64,000 nt of DNA. Source: Lutraria lutraria (lineage: Eukaryota; Mollusca; Bivalvia; Venerida; Mactridae). The stretch is from NCBI GenBank assembly GCA_964023205.1, contig OZ026835.1:37545083-37609082 (forward strand), read 5' to 3'. The position numbers and the translations under genes were made by a program. Below are positions 10,891 through 23,329 of this stretch, one piece after another. Positions within the stretch are counted from its first letter, which is position 1; the number at the start of each line of letters is the position of its first letter. Below the pieces are notes generated by a model. It was not told the origin of the DNA. It saw only the letters and a list, made by a program, of their open reading frames with translations, and searched no databases.

Positions 10891-12235
10891 CATCTATTTA
10901 GTTAATACAATAACTCCATAATCAAAATTTTGTAGCATTTAGAACATTAAAATGCATCCAATTAGACATGAGATTTATCAGCATTATTTGATGTAGATGT
11001 AAGAAATGTGAGTGTATATACATAAGTAGTTTTATAGGCTCTGAAGGACTGTCAACAAATACAACTTTTACTGTAATGCTCACTGAACCTCTTACAACAT
11101 GAAGACGTGTTAAATGGGATGAATGGTTTGGGTGAAACAAAATAACTAATTGATCTTATTCCAGAATAAAGCTTGACCAATTAACTGCAACTTTTGCTTC
11201 TTAGTGTCATAAGATAAAATTTAATGTTATAAATTTTATAAAGTAGATTATACTTGAAGGTAACTTTTTGTGTGCATACAAAGTAAAGTAAACCAGATGT
11301 TATAAATAGTTCATCTGTAGAGTGCCAGCTGATAAGCCATTAGATACACAACATGCTAAGGGTTGATTATGCAGAACAAAACTACATTTTGTAGATGTAT
11401 AAACAGTTAAATTGGCAGACCATTAAATTATATGCACAAGCTTCAGTCATGACCTATTAATCAAAGTATATTTGTTTTCATACCAACAATCTAAATTTAT
11501 GAACAATTTTGGTCTGTATTGTTCATTTGTCTTTTTATTTTTTTTCAATAATTCATGTACCGGTAAGACTACATGTATATGGTTTAATCAATGCCAGGAT
11601 GACATTTTATTCTAGAAAGAATCTTGAGAAATAGCGTGATGAACAGCCCCACTGGTTGCTTTGACACAGACATGTGCATATCACCACCCAACATTTTTAC
11701 TTTGACTTTCAAGTATCAATGTCTAATTACACAAATAGGATATGGATGGTCATAAACACAAGTTAAAATATGACTTCCTCTCTGTTCAAGTTTAAATAAA
11801 AATGAAGGAATTCCTCTTAATTTTCACAAGTCCACTGATCTAGTTCAACCATGGTTAATTTTCAAATTAATACACATTAAAATAATAGAAACTTAATGTG
11901 CACATTTTATCATATCTATTTTTACATTTATAACTGGCAATAAGCCAAGAATCTTTTTATCTTCAATGTCATGGTGTGCATATCTATGTTTGTACAAATA
12001 AACATGATAAATTCACATATCAAATTACATGGTTAACTGAGTATAAAGAGAGACTATACAATTACATTTTAACATACAAAAGAGATATCGATTTTTAAGT
12101 AAATGCATTCCTATATTTCGCTTTTTCATGCAATATAGCAAAGTAAAATACATTGAAGGTGTCAGTGGGTAGGCATTTAAAATATAATGCAAACTGAATA
12201 CATACAAAATGATACTGTAAATGTCAAGATATTTG
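10891..12235. other. No gene recognised upstream of the left RNF213-like gene
   Basis: AT-rich with scattered short frames. A 5' non-coding exon or promoter for the 9,261 start could lie here or further right, but I cannot point to it. Confidence 0.4.
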
Positions 12236-12650
12236 ATTTGTTTGTTCGAGTTTGACGTCCCTTTTCAACAGTCAGAGTCATATGAGGTGAACAGTCCACC
12301 TATCCATCGTTCCTGGGAAGAAGAAGTACTAGACTCCCTTCCTCCATAAGCAACTGCCTAAGCTGCCTCCGTGGTCGAGTGGTTAAGGTCCCTGACTTCA
12401 AATCACTGTGACCGCTTACTGATGGAGGGTCATGGGTTTGAGCCCCACTACCAGCCATGTCTTTTTACCGTATATTAGAAAGTAGGCAGTTGCTTATGGA
12501 GGATGGGATTCTAGAACTGGTTCTTCCCAGGAATGATGCATGTATAGGTGAACTGTCCGCCTCATACTACTCTGACTGTCGCAAAGGAGCATAAAACTTG
12601 ATATAAACAAAAAAACAAAAAGCAACTGCCTACTTTCTCACATAAAGATA
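12236..12650 (-). mobile_element. Minus-strand SINE fragment hosting the SINE above
   Basis: The flanks 12,236-12,360 and 12,620-12,650 together form the 3' portion of the same SINE family in reverse orientation. Both match 52,012-52,157. Confidence 0.7.
12361..12619 (+). mobile_element. Intact tRNA-derived SINE (259 bp)
   Basis: The head is Leu/Ser-tRNA-like (GTGGTCGAGTGGTTAAGG, B box GGGTTTGAGCCC) with an A-rich tail. It is flanked by a perfect 13-bp target duplication AAGCAACTGCCTA (12,348-12,360 and 12,620-12,632). It has inserted into a minus-strand copy of its own family. Confidence 0.9.
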
Positions 12651-13004
12651 CAATGTGCATGGTCATGATATTTGATATTGGGACACCTATCAGTTATGAG
12701 AGAATAGGTGCCAGATCCTCTAAACCATTCCTATCTTTAAAATATGTTTACAATCTACATCCAACAGTATTCATTTAATGCTAAAGAATACGCAAAAAAT
12801 ATCTTTACAAAATTTAAGTGAAGTTTTCTCTCAGACAAGGAATTTCAGTAATTATATACCAATGACGAGCATTATGTTCAGTTGACAGGGAAAAATGTGT
12901 GCCCTGAAATCCTTCAAACAAATGCCTGTACATAATATACACATTTTGATTAACTCAAGCACATGTATTTACAGGAATAAGAGAATGTCCATTCATGTGA
13001 TCAT

Positions 13005-13175
13005 CTTTTATTTGATGTTTGTGGCCACCTTCAAATAAAGCCCACCCGGTAAATATAGGCCATTTTTAAAACCTTTGTTGATTATTTAAAACAAAAAAAT
13101 ATCCTTATACATTTGTAAAGGCCTCATTTTTCTTTCCCATAATTATGGTGGTCTTTGTTCACGGGATGGACTGTA
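13005..13175. repeat. Uninterrupted copy of the host repeat split by the 9.5-kb element
   Basis: Blocks AATAAAGCCCACC...GTAAATATAGGCCA and GGCCTCATTTTTCTTTCC...GTTCACGG match the flanks of the 9,460-10,772 element (9,390-9,459 and 10,773-10,890). Confidence 0.6.
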
Positions 13176-13621
13176 ATTGTTTCTATGCTACACTGCTAAG
13201 AAGAGCAAACAAGCATCAATGGTCTGATAACCCACCACCTAAGAAAGCAAAAGCTGCCCTTTCAATGAGGAAAATTAACGAGTATTGGGCAAAATTATGC
13301 CTTTCATAGAAATGATACACATGCTTTTAATAGACACTTCATTTTTCTTTATCCATCAACAACCACTTACAACTAACCTACTGTTATACTAAATCTACTT
13401 CATCTCACAAAATAATTATATATCCATTTTCAGAAAATCAAGGTGTACTAAAGTGTGACTTAACAGTGAAAAAATATATGTAATTTATACAATCTGATAG
13501 ATATGCAAGTGTGACGGTTATTTTTAACCACAATTTCAGGAAAAATTTTAACAAATAACAAAGAATATTGACAACCTATCAACACTACATAATGCAGGGA
13601 TAATCACAAGATTTCAATGAT

Positions 13622-13931
13622 ACCAGTCTTTACATTAGCCAATCAAAACCAATCTCACTAGCTTGCTGGTTATAAAAGCCTTTGCTCTTATTATTTTAGT
13701 CAAATTTGCTGGTTAACATCAGAGTGAAAGAATCCTGGTAAAGTGTACGGTATATTAATTTCTAGGATTTTTCATTAATTTGCAGTGTACAGACCATAAG
13801 AAGTTTCTCTCCCATTTGCTGAATTTAGTCTTAAAGATTAAGGACTAGAGCCTCCGGATCGCAGCATATGTACCATGAATGAGGTTTCTTTTCCCATCGC
13901 ATAAATACAACGATGTTTGTTTGTTCTATTA
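13622..13931 (+). promoter_or_regulatory. Promoter-like leader with CCAAT and TATA boxes (left inverted copy)
   Basis: AGCCAATCA at 13,637-13,645 and TATAAAAG at 13,671-13,678 are spaced as in a polymerase II promoter. The downstream leader contains GGACTAGAGCCTCCGGATCG and ATGTACCATGA. It is inverted relative to 28,112-27,485 with the same box spacing. The leader resumes at about 14,995-15,300 after an insertion. Confidence 0.5.
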
Positions 13932-14990
13932 TTGTACGGCGGCAGAAGCCCGCCGTACACTCTGGTATGCTTATTTTTAAGTGGCAATGCAAAATCGCAA
14001 CTTCTTGCGCGAAGCAGATTACTGACAGTGCCCGAAATATTCCGAAATATCCGCAATGGTCATCACGTGATATAAACAAAACAGAAATAGAGCGAGGTCA
14101 CGTGTTACTCACACCAACTAGTGTTAGCTTGATGACGCAGTCGCTATTTATAGTCTAAGAATGGAGCGAGCTCGGGAATGAATCTGCCCATCTGTCAATA
14201 AATGCAGCCGAAACTCTTTATATCAAAGGACTTAGGAAAAATTGTTCGATCTAAATGAACTTCGATGTATAAATTATTAGAGAAATTCGCTGTGTTTATT
14301 ATCGGTGTGTTGTAATAATCATTTGATCGTGTTATAAGATACGGAACACGGTATTTATACGTTTCGATGTATTTAAAACATTATAAACATATTCACACAG
14401 ACTAATTTTATAATCGCGAGCGTGGACACTGACTTGTTTACGCAATTGTCGTTAATTAAATATCGATTTCGGAGCTCAATACAAAAAATGTCCGATCAGG
14501 TGAGAAATGATGACTTAATTGGTTCGACATAGACGGTCACTTTATGGTTCGATATAGATAGTCACTTTACAGTTGAAAATCTATGTTTGGGACCGTTATA
14601 CCTGGTTTTTACGACAACGTACCCTCAGACAACGGAGTATATTATTTTTGGAGACTTTATTTAAATATTTTATATGCATTCCAGCAGATATTGCAACGTC
14701 TGATACATCGAGGTAATAGTTTCCCCTGATTTTAATTTTAGGGTGGAAACAGAGACTACATATAGAGTACCTCGTGAACTGTAGAACCATATGACCAGAT
14801 TCATGAGATTCATGAAACATCAACGGCTTGTATTTTTGATGGAGTAGATGATCACTTTAGTTTCGGGATCAGTTAAGTCAAATTTAAATAACAAATTCGT
14901 TTGATCTGAAACTTCGCACATCCTGATAAAAAATGCTACATAGGCCACATTCTAGTATTGAATTGCCGGATGCAATTTTGCGCCGTACAA
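13932..14990. mobile_element. 1,059-bp insertion with TTGTACGGCG termini
   Basis: It interrupts the left leader copy; the right copy lacks it. The ends are exact inverted repeats TTGTACGGCG and CGCCGTACAA. The left end also forms a 10-bp hairpin (TGTACGGCGG). CACGTG occurs at 14,064-14,069 and 14,099-14,104. I saw no clear target duplication. Confidence 0.6.
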
Positions 14991-14994
14991 ACAT

Positions 14995-15300
14995 TTAACT
15001 TGTAGTTTTATGGTATTGTTTTTTGAACAAGTGCATACCTTGGACTTTGGTCAGCGTGAATATGGACTAGAGCATCTCTATTGCAAGATATGTACCATGA
15101 CAGATCTCTCTACTTCCTAGTATCAGTACCGAGTCTTAGTTATCTCTTGTATTTTATTGTGTATTGCATTTGGCGCATGTCCGGGGCTTTGGGCAGTGTA
15201 CGCAAGGGAACAGATCCTTTTGATTGCGGCATGTGTCCCATGATAGAGAATTCAATTCCCTAATTCCAATAATGGGTCATGGGCAACTCCAATTAATGTT
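14995..15300 (+). repeat. Continuation of the left leader copy
   Basis: It contains GGACTTTGGTCAG, GACTAGAGCATCTCTATTGC, ATGTACCATGACAGA and GGGTCATGGGCAACTCCAA, which match 27,490-27,770 in reverse. The 60-codon open frame here starts at the conserved ATGTACC but is probably leader sequence. Confidence 0.55.
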
Positions 15301-16293
15301 ATAGTTGAGACAACATTTTAAAAACGTCTTTATATTTATTAAATATACATGTGTCGTGCTTACTATTTTGATTCATAAATTGATTTTTGGGCATGTAGAT
15401 ATAGTGCCTTGTTTAGTTCAACAATCACTTGGGCAAAAAATCGACATATGAACATTGTTCTTGTTCAATTGTTTGATAATCATTTACTGTTTAAAAAGCT
15501 GTTCTCTCATATTTTAGGCCATAGTCGCTCGGTACTAATTCAAAAAATGTTACAGTCCTGGATAATTGACAGATTCATACAGTATCAGGTAGGGGTTCAA
15601 TGAAATGGCATTTCCCGTATTGCGATATATTGTGATGCAGTCGACCCATATCGCAACACGTATTGCAATAAATTGAAGTAATTAAAAACAGAATAAAAAT
15701 ACACACTGTACCATTATAGGTTTATTGGAAAACTGCAAATAATCAATATTTTATTATTCAAAGGATTGAATCGGCCTTTGATGGTTCAAAACAACACTAA
15801 AATTTGTGTCTGCATTAATTTATTCAATGGATTTTGTGCTCAATTATTAAAGAAAATGTCGCTGTACATTGATGTCATACCGCAGTATGTATCGGCCTGA
15901 CACTGTATCGCGATATACCAGTAGAGTACTCTATACCATGCACCACTAGTATTAGGTCATATATTAGTGCAACCTCTTACAAAGTAGTGCATGTTGATAT
16001 TAAGATCACAAAACATTCAGGAGCTAAACGGTCAACTTCACGAAAAGTTATAATTATTTATCATGTATTATAATTAATCACAAAACCACAACAATAATTT
16101 GTCAGTAATCATTTACTTTACAGGAGGGCACTACATTTCTACCTGGGAAAAGATGTAATTTATTCAAATTTGATTTTCAAACACTTGCAAACTATCACTT
16201 TAGGTCAATTTATATATGTAAATCATGTTGTTTGGTAACTTTAACAATTCAATGTAATTAAAAAGAATACGTAACATTTTCAATGATTCAACC
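15301..16293. other. AT-rich intergenic sequence
   Basis: A block at 15,610-15,930 (CGATATATTGTGATGCAG ... GTATCGCGATATACCAG) looks like a decayed repeat. No coding exon recognised. Confidence 0.4.
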
Positions 16294-16315
16294 TTAATTC
16301 GCGACTTTCCAGTTA

Positions 16316-16330
16316 AGCGCCCCCTAGCGG
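16316..16330 (-). promoter_or_regulatory. CTCF-type consensus motif in the left arm
   Basis: The minus strand reads CCGCTAGGGGGCGCT, which fits the animal CTCF core CCRSYAGRKGGCRSY at all 15 positions. Binding is not shown. Confidence 0.45.
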
Positions 16331-17109
16331 TACACCGCTGTATGGGAAAACAAAATGGCAGCGTATGGGGTCATATTCTTATCATTACATGTGCTTGACA
16401 TATTTTTCTTCTTTGTAGTTTACGGCGATTGATAGACATTGATATAATAACCGTTAGTCTCTGAAATGATGTTGTATTTAAATAGATTACGCATCCCATT
16501 TTCTTTCAATTAAATATTGACCCATTTGTCCGTTGTAACCATATTTTATGTACGTATTAGTAATATATACGGGCATTTGAAGTTAGAATGTCTGTCAGCA
16601 TGTTTATGTATTTGTATATATACATCAAAAGTACACGCTTTTCGGTAAATAATTAATTTACATGTATATTATATGTTATCAAAAACTTGTTGAATGTGAT
16701 GATTGAATAAATATTTTGACAAAACTTTGACTTGTTTATGAGATTTAACTATTGTTTCCACTTAAGCAAAAAGTGGAATCCATGCAGTCTTACGTCCATA
16801 TATAATACAATTTTTAATCATATACTATACAAAAATTACAACTATATGCCTCCAAGTTTTATATTAGGTGGGGTCATCATCGTGTATACATACATATTAA
16901 TACATGTTTCCAAAAAAACATATCTTAATTCTGATCGCGATCGATAAGATGATATATAATATTATAATCAAATGTATAGCTCTCAATACCTCTCCTACTG
17001 TAAATACATTCTTATTAATATATATGGTTTTAAAAGCATCAATAAACAACGTTTTACAGCATATCAAATGTAACAGCTGAAACAGATTCAATAAAACAGT
17101 ACATATGGT

Positions 17110-18690
17110 TAATTATTAACTTTATAAGGTGAGTATATTTTCATTGTGATAATTATCATTAAGTCACAAAATAATTGTCAAAAACTATAAGTGGAATAAA
17201 TAAGCATTCACGTAAAAACAGTTGTTAATTTCTAATAATAATTTATATTTTCAGCGTAACACAAACAAATCGCTTCTTTACTATTTACGTTTTAATAAAA
17301 CGTTTATCAGATCATAACCGAAATTATTACTATCAATGTTTTGTTCAAATGATTAAAGCAAGTTCAAACAGACATTACAGTACAGGCCGGATGTCAATTT
17401 AATTCACAACTTCGTATGTGAATAAAAACTGTGATAAATATACAGCTTATCGATTTCAAGGACTTATATACATACATGTATGTATATAAGTCCTTGTCGA
17501 TTTGAAGTTATCACAATATCTGGTACTAATTAATGTGATCCCAGTCACAATTTAAACCAAGCAGTTATACAAGTGACAAAGTAATAAACAGTATCGCCCT
17601 TTGTGCGGTATCTAGATATATATACATCAAGCTGTTTTATCAGACCCCTTATCAGTTTTATGGTGTCTGACACAGTTGGATACCAATATACTTCCTGTCA
17701 GTATAAACAGCATAAGTATGTGTTGTCTTTTTTATATTTTTAAACAAGATCCGTACTGGGTTCATGTAAGCACCATATATAGTGACAGAAATATGTGTGC
17801 GTACGTTTATAAACAACAATTTTTTCCATATTGAATATAACAGAACAGAATTATAAATTTACAAACAGGTCATGATTATTTAATAGGCTAGCTTATAATT
17901 AGTTTATAAATTAAGTATGCTTTCATTGTGATTAAAGAAGTAAATAACAAAATAATTGTCAGTCAGAAACCATCATAAGTAGAAAAAATAAGCATTCTCG
18001 TACAAACAGCTGAACATTCATTTATAATATATATTTATATTTTCAGTTTGACACCACAAATCAATATAGCGTAAAACTAATCCTACGTACTATATGTCGC
18101 ATTCTACATATACTCTTGAAATAATGATATATACTCGTACATGTATTTTGTACGGTAGCATAAAGACACATTTATACAAGATTGTATTCATCTTCAATAT
18201 CATTTCACAATATAACAAATTTGACAAATCTTTTCATTACTTATGTTTCAATAAAAAGTTTATTAGTACGCGAGTTCAAACAGACATTACATTACCGGCC
18301 GGTAATTAATTTGAAGTGTATATTCGCACCCACGTTTGTGACTATAAAAAACTGTGACAAATATACAGTTTATCGACTTCATGTTACCACAATCAGGGAC
18401 TAATTAATGTGATCCCAGCCACAATTTTAACCAATTATAAAAATAATAAACAGTATCGCTCTTTGTGCACTATCTAGATATACATCAAGCTGACATAAGA
18501 CCCCCTAGCAGTTTTATGATGTCCGACACAGTGGGAGACCAATATACTTCCTGCCAATAAGCGTTATAAAAGCCTGACATTTTATATTTATATGAACGCC
18601 TTTATATTGCCTTTTTCATATTTGTGTATTACTAAACAGGATCCAAACTGGGGTCATGTAAGCAAAAGATGGTGACGGCAAATACTAATT
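17110..18690 (+). repeat. Tandem duplication of about 0.8 kb inside the 3.4-kb element
   Basis: Copy one (17,110-17,800) and copy two (17,890-18,690) share blocks in order: AATAAGCATTC, GTTCAAACAGACATTAC, CTAATTAATGTGATCCCAG, AATAAACAGTATCGC, ATACTTCCTG and GTCATGTAAGCA. Similarity is moderate, with small indels. Confidence 0.7.
17457..17496. repeat. Perfect 40-bp palindrome
   Basis: The half-arm CAAGGACTTATATACATACA is followed directly by its complement with no loop. It is flanked by TCGATTT on both sides (17,450-17,456 and 17,497-17,503). The paralogous copy at about 18,370 lacks the palindrome and has a single TCGACTT. Confidence 0.9.
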
Positions 18691-19697
18691 GAAAGACACC
18701 ATATAACATTATAAAAGATCCGAGATATATGTGTGCACATAGTAGGACATGCCTAGATCTTTTAATATAGTTATAACATTAATTTTAGCACATCATTACA
18801 ACGAACTTGTATATGTGTTACTGACTATTATCTACCTAAATATATTTTCTGAAATATACCAGACTTAAAAAAAAGGATTTTTTTTATAATTTTAAGTTTT
18901 TTTATATCTGAGAAGAATATTGTAATAGATTTACGCACAAGCTATATATGAATTTTTATTTATATTTGTCTGTGTCTCTACATAAAGGGGACATATATAA
19001 AGACTATATATGTAACGATATGCATATACATCTAAAGCTTTGTATGTACAGTATACTAACTTAATATAATATTATAAATTTATAGCCTATTTTTAACAGT
19101 TTTCAACTTTAGGTCATCCATTTTACACATTTAACATATGGGTTTAAAAAGGCTTAAACCCGTATCCACGTCGATCTAAACTATAAAAGTATGTACAAAT
19201 GTTTATACATGTATTTCTATAACAAACTGAAAAATAGTCAAGACAGTAATGACCCGGGGAGTATTTCACCAGTTTTAAAACGTATACATTTGGTTATTTG
19301 TTTTACAAAATGTTTTTGAAGTGTGGATAAAAAAGAGTGCACTTTTAACTATAAGTTAATCATATTGTTTTATATAAACTCGCAGCTGAGAGCATTTCTA
19401 CAGGATCATTCATTATAGACCCTGATTTCTATAAGCAAATATAATAATGTCTATAGTTTGATGTAGTTTAGTCTATATAAAACTATCTGATGTAATATAT
19501 TATCTATGTGTAGATGTGCGATTTAAATAATACATGCATATAAGCATGAAATTTGTGGCACATATGAGAAATGACGGTTCAATTCGTAGATGTTTTTGTA
19601 GAAAATAACTCTCAGTAGATGATAAAATATATCCACTTCCCACTGCTTTCCGCATGACCCCATACGCTGCCATTTTGTTTCACCATATAGCGGTGTA

Positions 19698-19712
19698 CCG
19701 CTAGGGGGCGCT
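19698..19712 (+). promoter_or_regulatory. CTCF-type consensus motif in the right arm
   Basis: The plus strand reads CCGCTAGGGGGCGCT, identical to the left-arm site but in opposite orientation. The two sites point away from each other. Confidence 0.45.
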
Positions 19713-20602
19713 TAACTGGAAATCGGCGAATTTACTGGTCAAGGTTACAATTAAAACATTTTGACTTTAATCAGAACATATTTTTGTCAACATGACTCAT
19801 TCATCTAATAACTTATTAATAATAAGTAGACATTTGAAGTAAAAGTATACTGGCCTAGTAGTTTGAATTCTGAACATAGTATGCTAGCTATAAGTACAAT
19901 GTACAGTAGCCAGCTCACCATTTTTCAGAAAAGACAAAAAAAAATCATAAAATGTAACAATAATTAAAATGCTAATTTAAAATGAGGGGAAGATAGAAGT
20001 GAACAAAAGAATAAAAAGTGTACTCACTCCATACTTATTCGCCAACTACCCGCTGCAAAATTATCATTAACAGCAAATAATTCTAATTTCTATTTGTTTC
20101 GGACGAACATATTCAGTCATGATCGAAAACGAAACTAGGCTTCAGATACTTACCAGAAATTGATAAAATATTTCAGACAACATTTTCCGAAAATGACGTA
20201 CTCTTTGAAACTAATGACAAAGCAAAATTACATCCATGATTGTATTGATAACAACAGTTTTTGCAACGGTTTCCCGAAAATATGTCGACCTGGGAACCTC
20301 GACTTCGCCAAATCGAAAGTAGACTCGATGTTTAAACAACGTTACACTATGCAAATATGCGGTTCTAATTAACATCGAAAGACGTTACTTATTCAAAGTT
20401 GTAGGAGACCAACACCATATATTTCTTGCACATGCTTGTTCATTTAATAAGTATTTTATTAGTTAGTTACTGAATGAATTCTAGCTTGTCAGATGACGGC
20501 AAGTTCCATAAAACCAAACATCTTCCTTATGTTTACATGTTAAATAAAAGTACAGGTATTTACCTTAATTTAAGAGAGCGACATTATCATGTACTCTTAT
20601 AT

Positions 20603-21551
20603 CACGGTGGTTAACCGGCTCGGACTTTTTTGGATCAAATCAGCGTCCACAGACAATTTTTGATCGAGCAAAGGACTTTTACTGATTAATTTCTTGAAAA
20701 AAATGGACAAACATCCTCATTCAGGCGCAAAAACACGTACGAATTTTACAATTTCTGTACCACGGAACTTTAACATGTCTGTTCTTTCCATATATTCAAA
20801 ATAATTAACAATTTCTTGTAAATTTATTCTTTACATCGAGAAAAAGTCTGAGGTTTCTAAAGCGAAAGTGAAAGTGCATCAACATTTACCTGAATTACTA
20901 AGAAAGTACGTACATGTACACCGATTTTACAGACTTCATGTATGTTTATTGCTTTAAAATATATGTATATAGTACATTGTCTAGGTGTTCTAGTCAAACG
21001 TGGGTCTTTCAGACATCAAATTATCAGTTTTTAACGATCTAAAAGAACTGATCATAACTTATCCGTGTCCATGATCACTAGAAGTCCTTCGCTGCTAAGT
21101 TTGTTGTTTTTCTCTTTAACAACAATGAACCGAATTTTGACTGGATAAATACCCGATAAATACCTTTGATAAATTGTTATTATTCAGTTCAGTAACGATA
21201 CCGATTGAAAAACATGAAAACTTTGTAGAAATTGACATCTTATTCCTTCACTCGACACTATCGCCCAATTTTGCGTAAGAAAATGCAATTTGACTACATT
21301 TGTGCATGGACTCTGTTCTCTGTGATGTTGATTTTAAATAACATTATTTTCTTGTTAATATACATTTGTGCCGTTCCGTCGCACATAAATAGTTAAAATA
21401 AAATAAGTAGAACATATAAAATATCAAATATTTTGAATACACCTGTCTAAACTTTTAGCTTGATATTCATTTTAAAAGTCCTTTGCTCGATCAAAAATAG
21501 TCGCGGGACACTGATTTGATCCAAAAAAATCCGAGCCGGTTAACCACCGTG
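20603..21551. mobile_element. MITE-like DNA transposon with about 80-bp inverted termini (949 bp)
   Basis: Both ends begin CACGGTGGTTAACCGGCTCG, and similarity continues through GATCGAGCAAAGGACTTTTA with a few mismatches. TATAT flanks both sides (20,598-20,602 and 21,552-21,556). There is no transposase frame. Confidence 0.8.
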
Positions 21552-21702
21552 TATATTCATAAATAAGAAATGACATTTAAGCATCCAATACCGTCACACA
21601 GGATACGATCCTCAAACTTGAGATCGGTCTCCAATCTTAAATATTGCAGTATACGTACTTGCATATAAGTGGATATATTTGACTCATTGACTTGTATTAA
21701 TT

Positions 21703-21739
21703 AGGTAGTTGTACTTAGAGATCCTTAATACAACTACCT
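21703..21739. repeat. Short hairpin (11-bp arms)
   Basis: AGGTAGTTGTA at 21,703-21,713 and its complement at 21,729-21,739 flank a 15-base loop. No U-tract follows, and the function is unknown. Confidence 0.6.
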
Positions 21740-22172
21740 GCTTGTATACAGATAAAACACAGTGTCAAAACTATTCAATCTTACCAAATTAATTTTGATC
21801 TATGATATATCAGATACACAAAACAAGAATATTTGCAGTGAGACCGAGACCTCGACCACTGCATGCATGCAATCTTCATGTGTCGTCTGTTTACAAACAA
21901 TTCTGAGTAGCTCCAGTAGTATATTTTTCCGCGAATCGTTTAATATTTGCCCATTACTGGGGAGAATATATGATTTTTCTAGACGAATTATACTCATGGG
22001 TATTAGTTTATTTTAGTTGTTTGCGAGTATATAATGTAGTGCTTTTTTCTAGTTTGGCTTATCCTGACCATTCTACTGGCTAATGGCGATGACTGAATCT
22101 ATTAATAGTAGATAAGTAAGGTAAGTAAATCATGCAGGAATTGCTCTATGATTTTGACCTAGACAAGTTGTT

Positions 22173-22531
22173 GTGTGGCATGATATCTGAAATGCTATTT
22201 GAAGTTCAACGTGGTTGTATCTTAGCAGATTATGGTGAATTTGTTAACATTTAGGGTTTATTCTTTTTGATTGATGTAGGGTATGATATAACCATGTGCT
22301 TGTGAACTATGTACATGAATTTATTCATTTGTCAAATTTATACTCATGATTGTCATTATAATGTGTATTACTCATATCAAGTAAATATTTTATACTCTCC
22401 TGAATGGAGGATTGAATAAAGTATACAGTCAATATCCTTTATGAAAAAAAAAACTTCATACAAAAAACATATACCAATATGCTTCTTCTAATTCGTCTAC
22501 CTTTAACGTTTTGTTATAGTTTTTCTTGTTA
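22173..22531 (+). repeat. Direct repeat resembling a 3' UTR (copy 1)
   Basis: It matches 24,560-24,912. Shared blocks include TATACTCTCC...ATGGAGGA, then TTGAATAAAGTA (a poly(A) signal), GTCAATATCCTTTA and AACGTTTTGTT. It could be the 3' end of a retrotransposon or gene family. Confidence 0.6.
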
Positions 22532-23329
22532 TCAATTAAGTAATTAAGAGATATTAATAAACTTGAATATAACAGTACTGGACCTTATTCAAGATGTGTA
22601 CATAGCACATAGTCATACAAGATTATAAACATCAAGGTCATTCATAATAAAAAGAAGAGGAAAATCTATAATCATTTTGCATACATGAAAATGAAATAGT
22701 GATAAATTTATATTTAAAAAAATACATAAAACCGCTCGTATAAACAGGATGTAAATACAATATTACATCACATCATATTTGCATTTTTTTCATATCACTA
22801 AATTCTTCATCACATTTAAACGTATGTATTGGTTGCAATTTTGCAGTACAGAGCTAAATTAAACATAACATTGTTATCACAAATTTTCATTAAAACGATA
22901 AATTTAAACATACTAGGTCTTTTATGATAAAAAATCATTAATGCAGGATTTACGTATCTCAAAGCATACAGGACAAATGATGATAAAATGATACTCATCC
23001 TCAATATCACATGTATTACAAATTTGACAAAATATTTCGTCTTGATCAGGAATGTTATCCCTGTCTTGAGGAATGTTCTTTCTAGAGTACCTACCAGTAT
23101 CGATTCTTAAAGAGAATCACTGAGATATTCTTAAACGAGTAATCATGAACAGACATAAGTTATTTATAAGGTAAATAATTAATCTAAGTATGATTTACAA
23201 TGATCGTCTCAAAGGGAGAAAGCATGTTTACAAAATGAAAACGTCCATCGATATATGAAGTTAAGTCAAATTTATATTCACTTGACAATTAACTTAACAG
23301 ACAATTGGTGACTTCTATTCAAAGGTCAC

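Larger units (their letters stand above)
16294..19752. mobile_element. 3.4-kb segment bounded by inverted 69-bp repeats
   Basis: The inverted arms lie at about 16,305-16,375 and 19,654-19,722. Each contains AGTTAAGCGCCCCCTAGCGG and CAAAATGGCAGCGTATGGGG or the complement. Weaker similarity extends outward. There is no coding frame. The interior carries a tandem duplication of about 700-800 bp (17,110-17,800 and 17,890-18,690). It is probably a non-autonomous DNA element; the exact ends and target duplication are not clear. Confidence 0.65.

Noticed and set aside
14480..14505. Tiny plus-strand first exon ATGTCCGATCAG|GTGAGA
   Set aside because: Attractive start and donor, but only four codons and no downstream exon or promoter could be linked.
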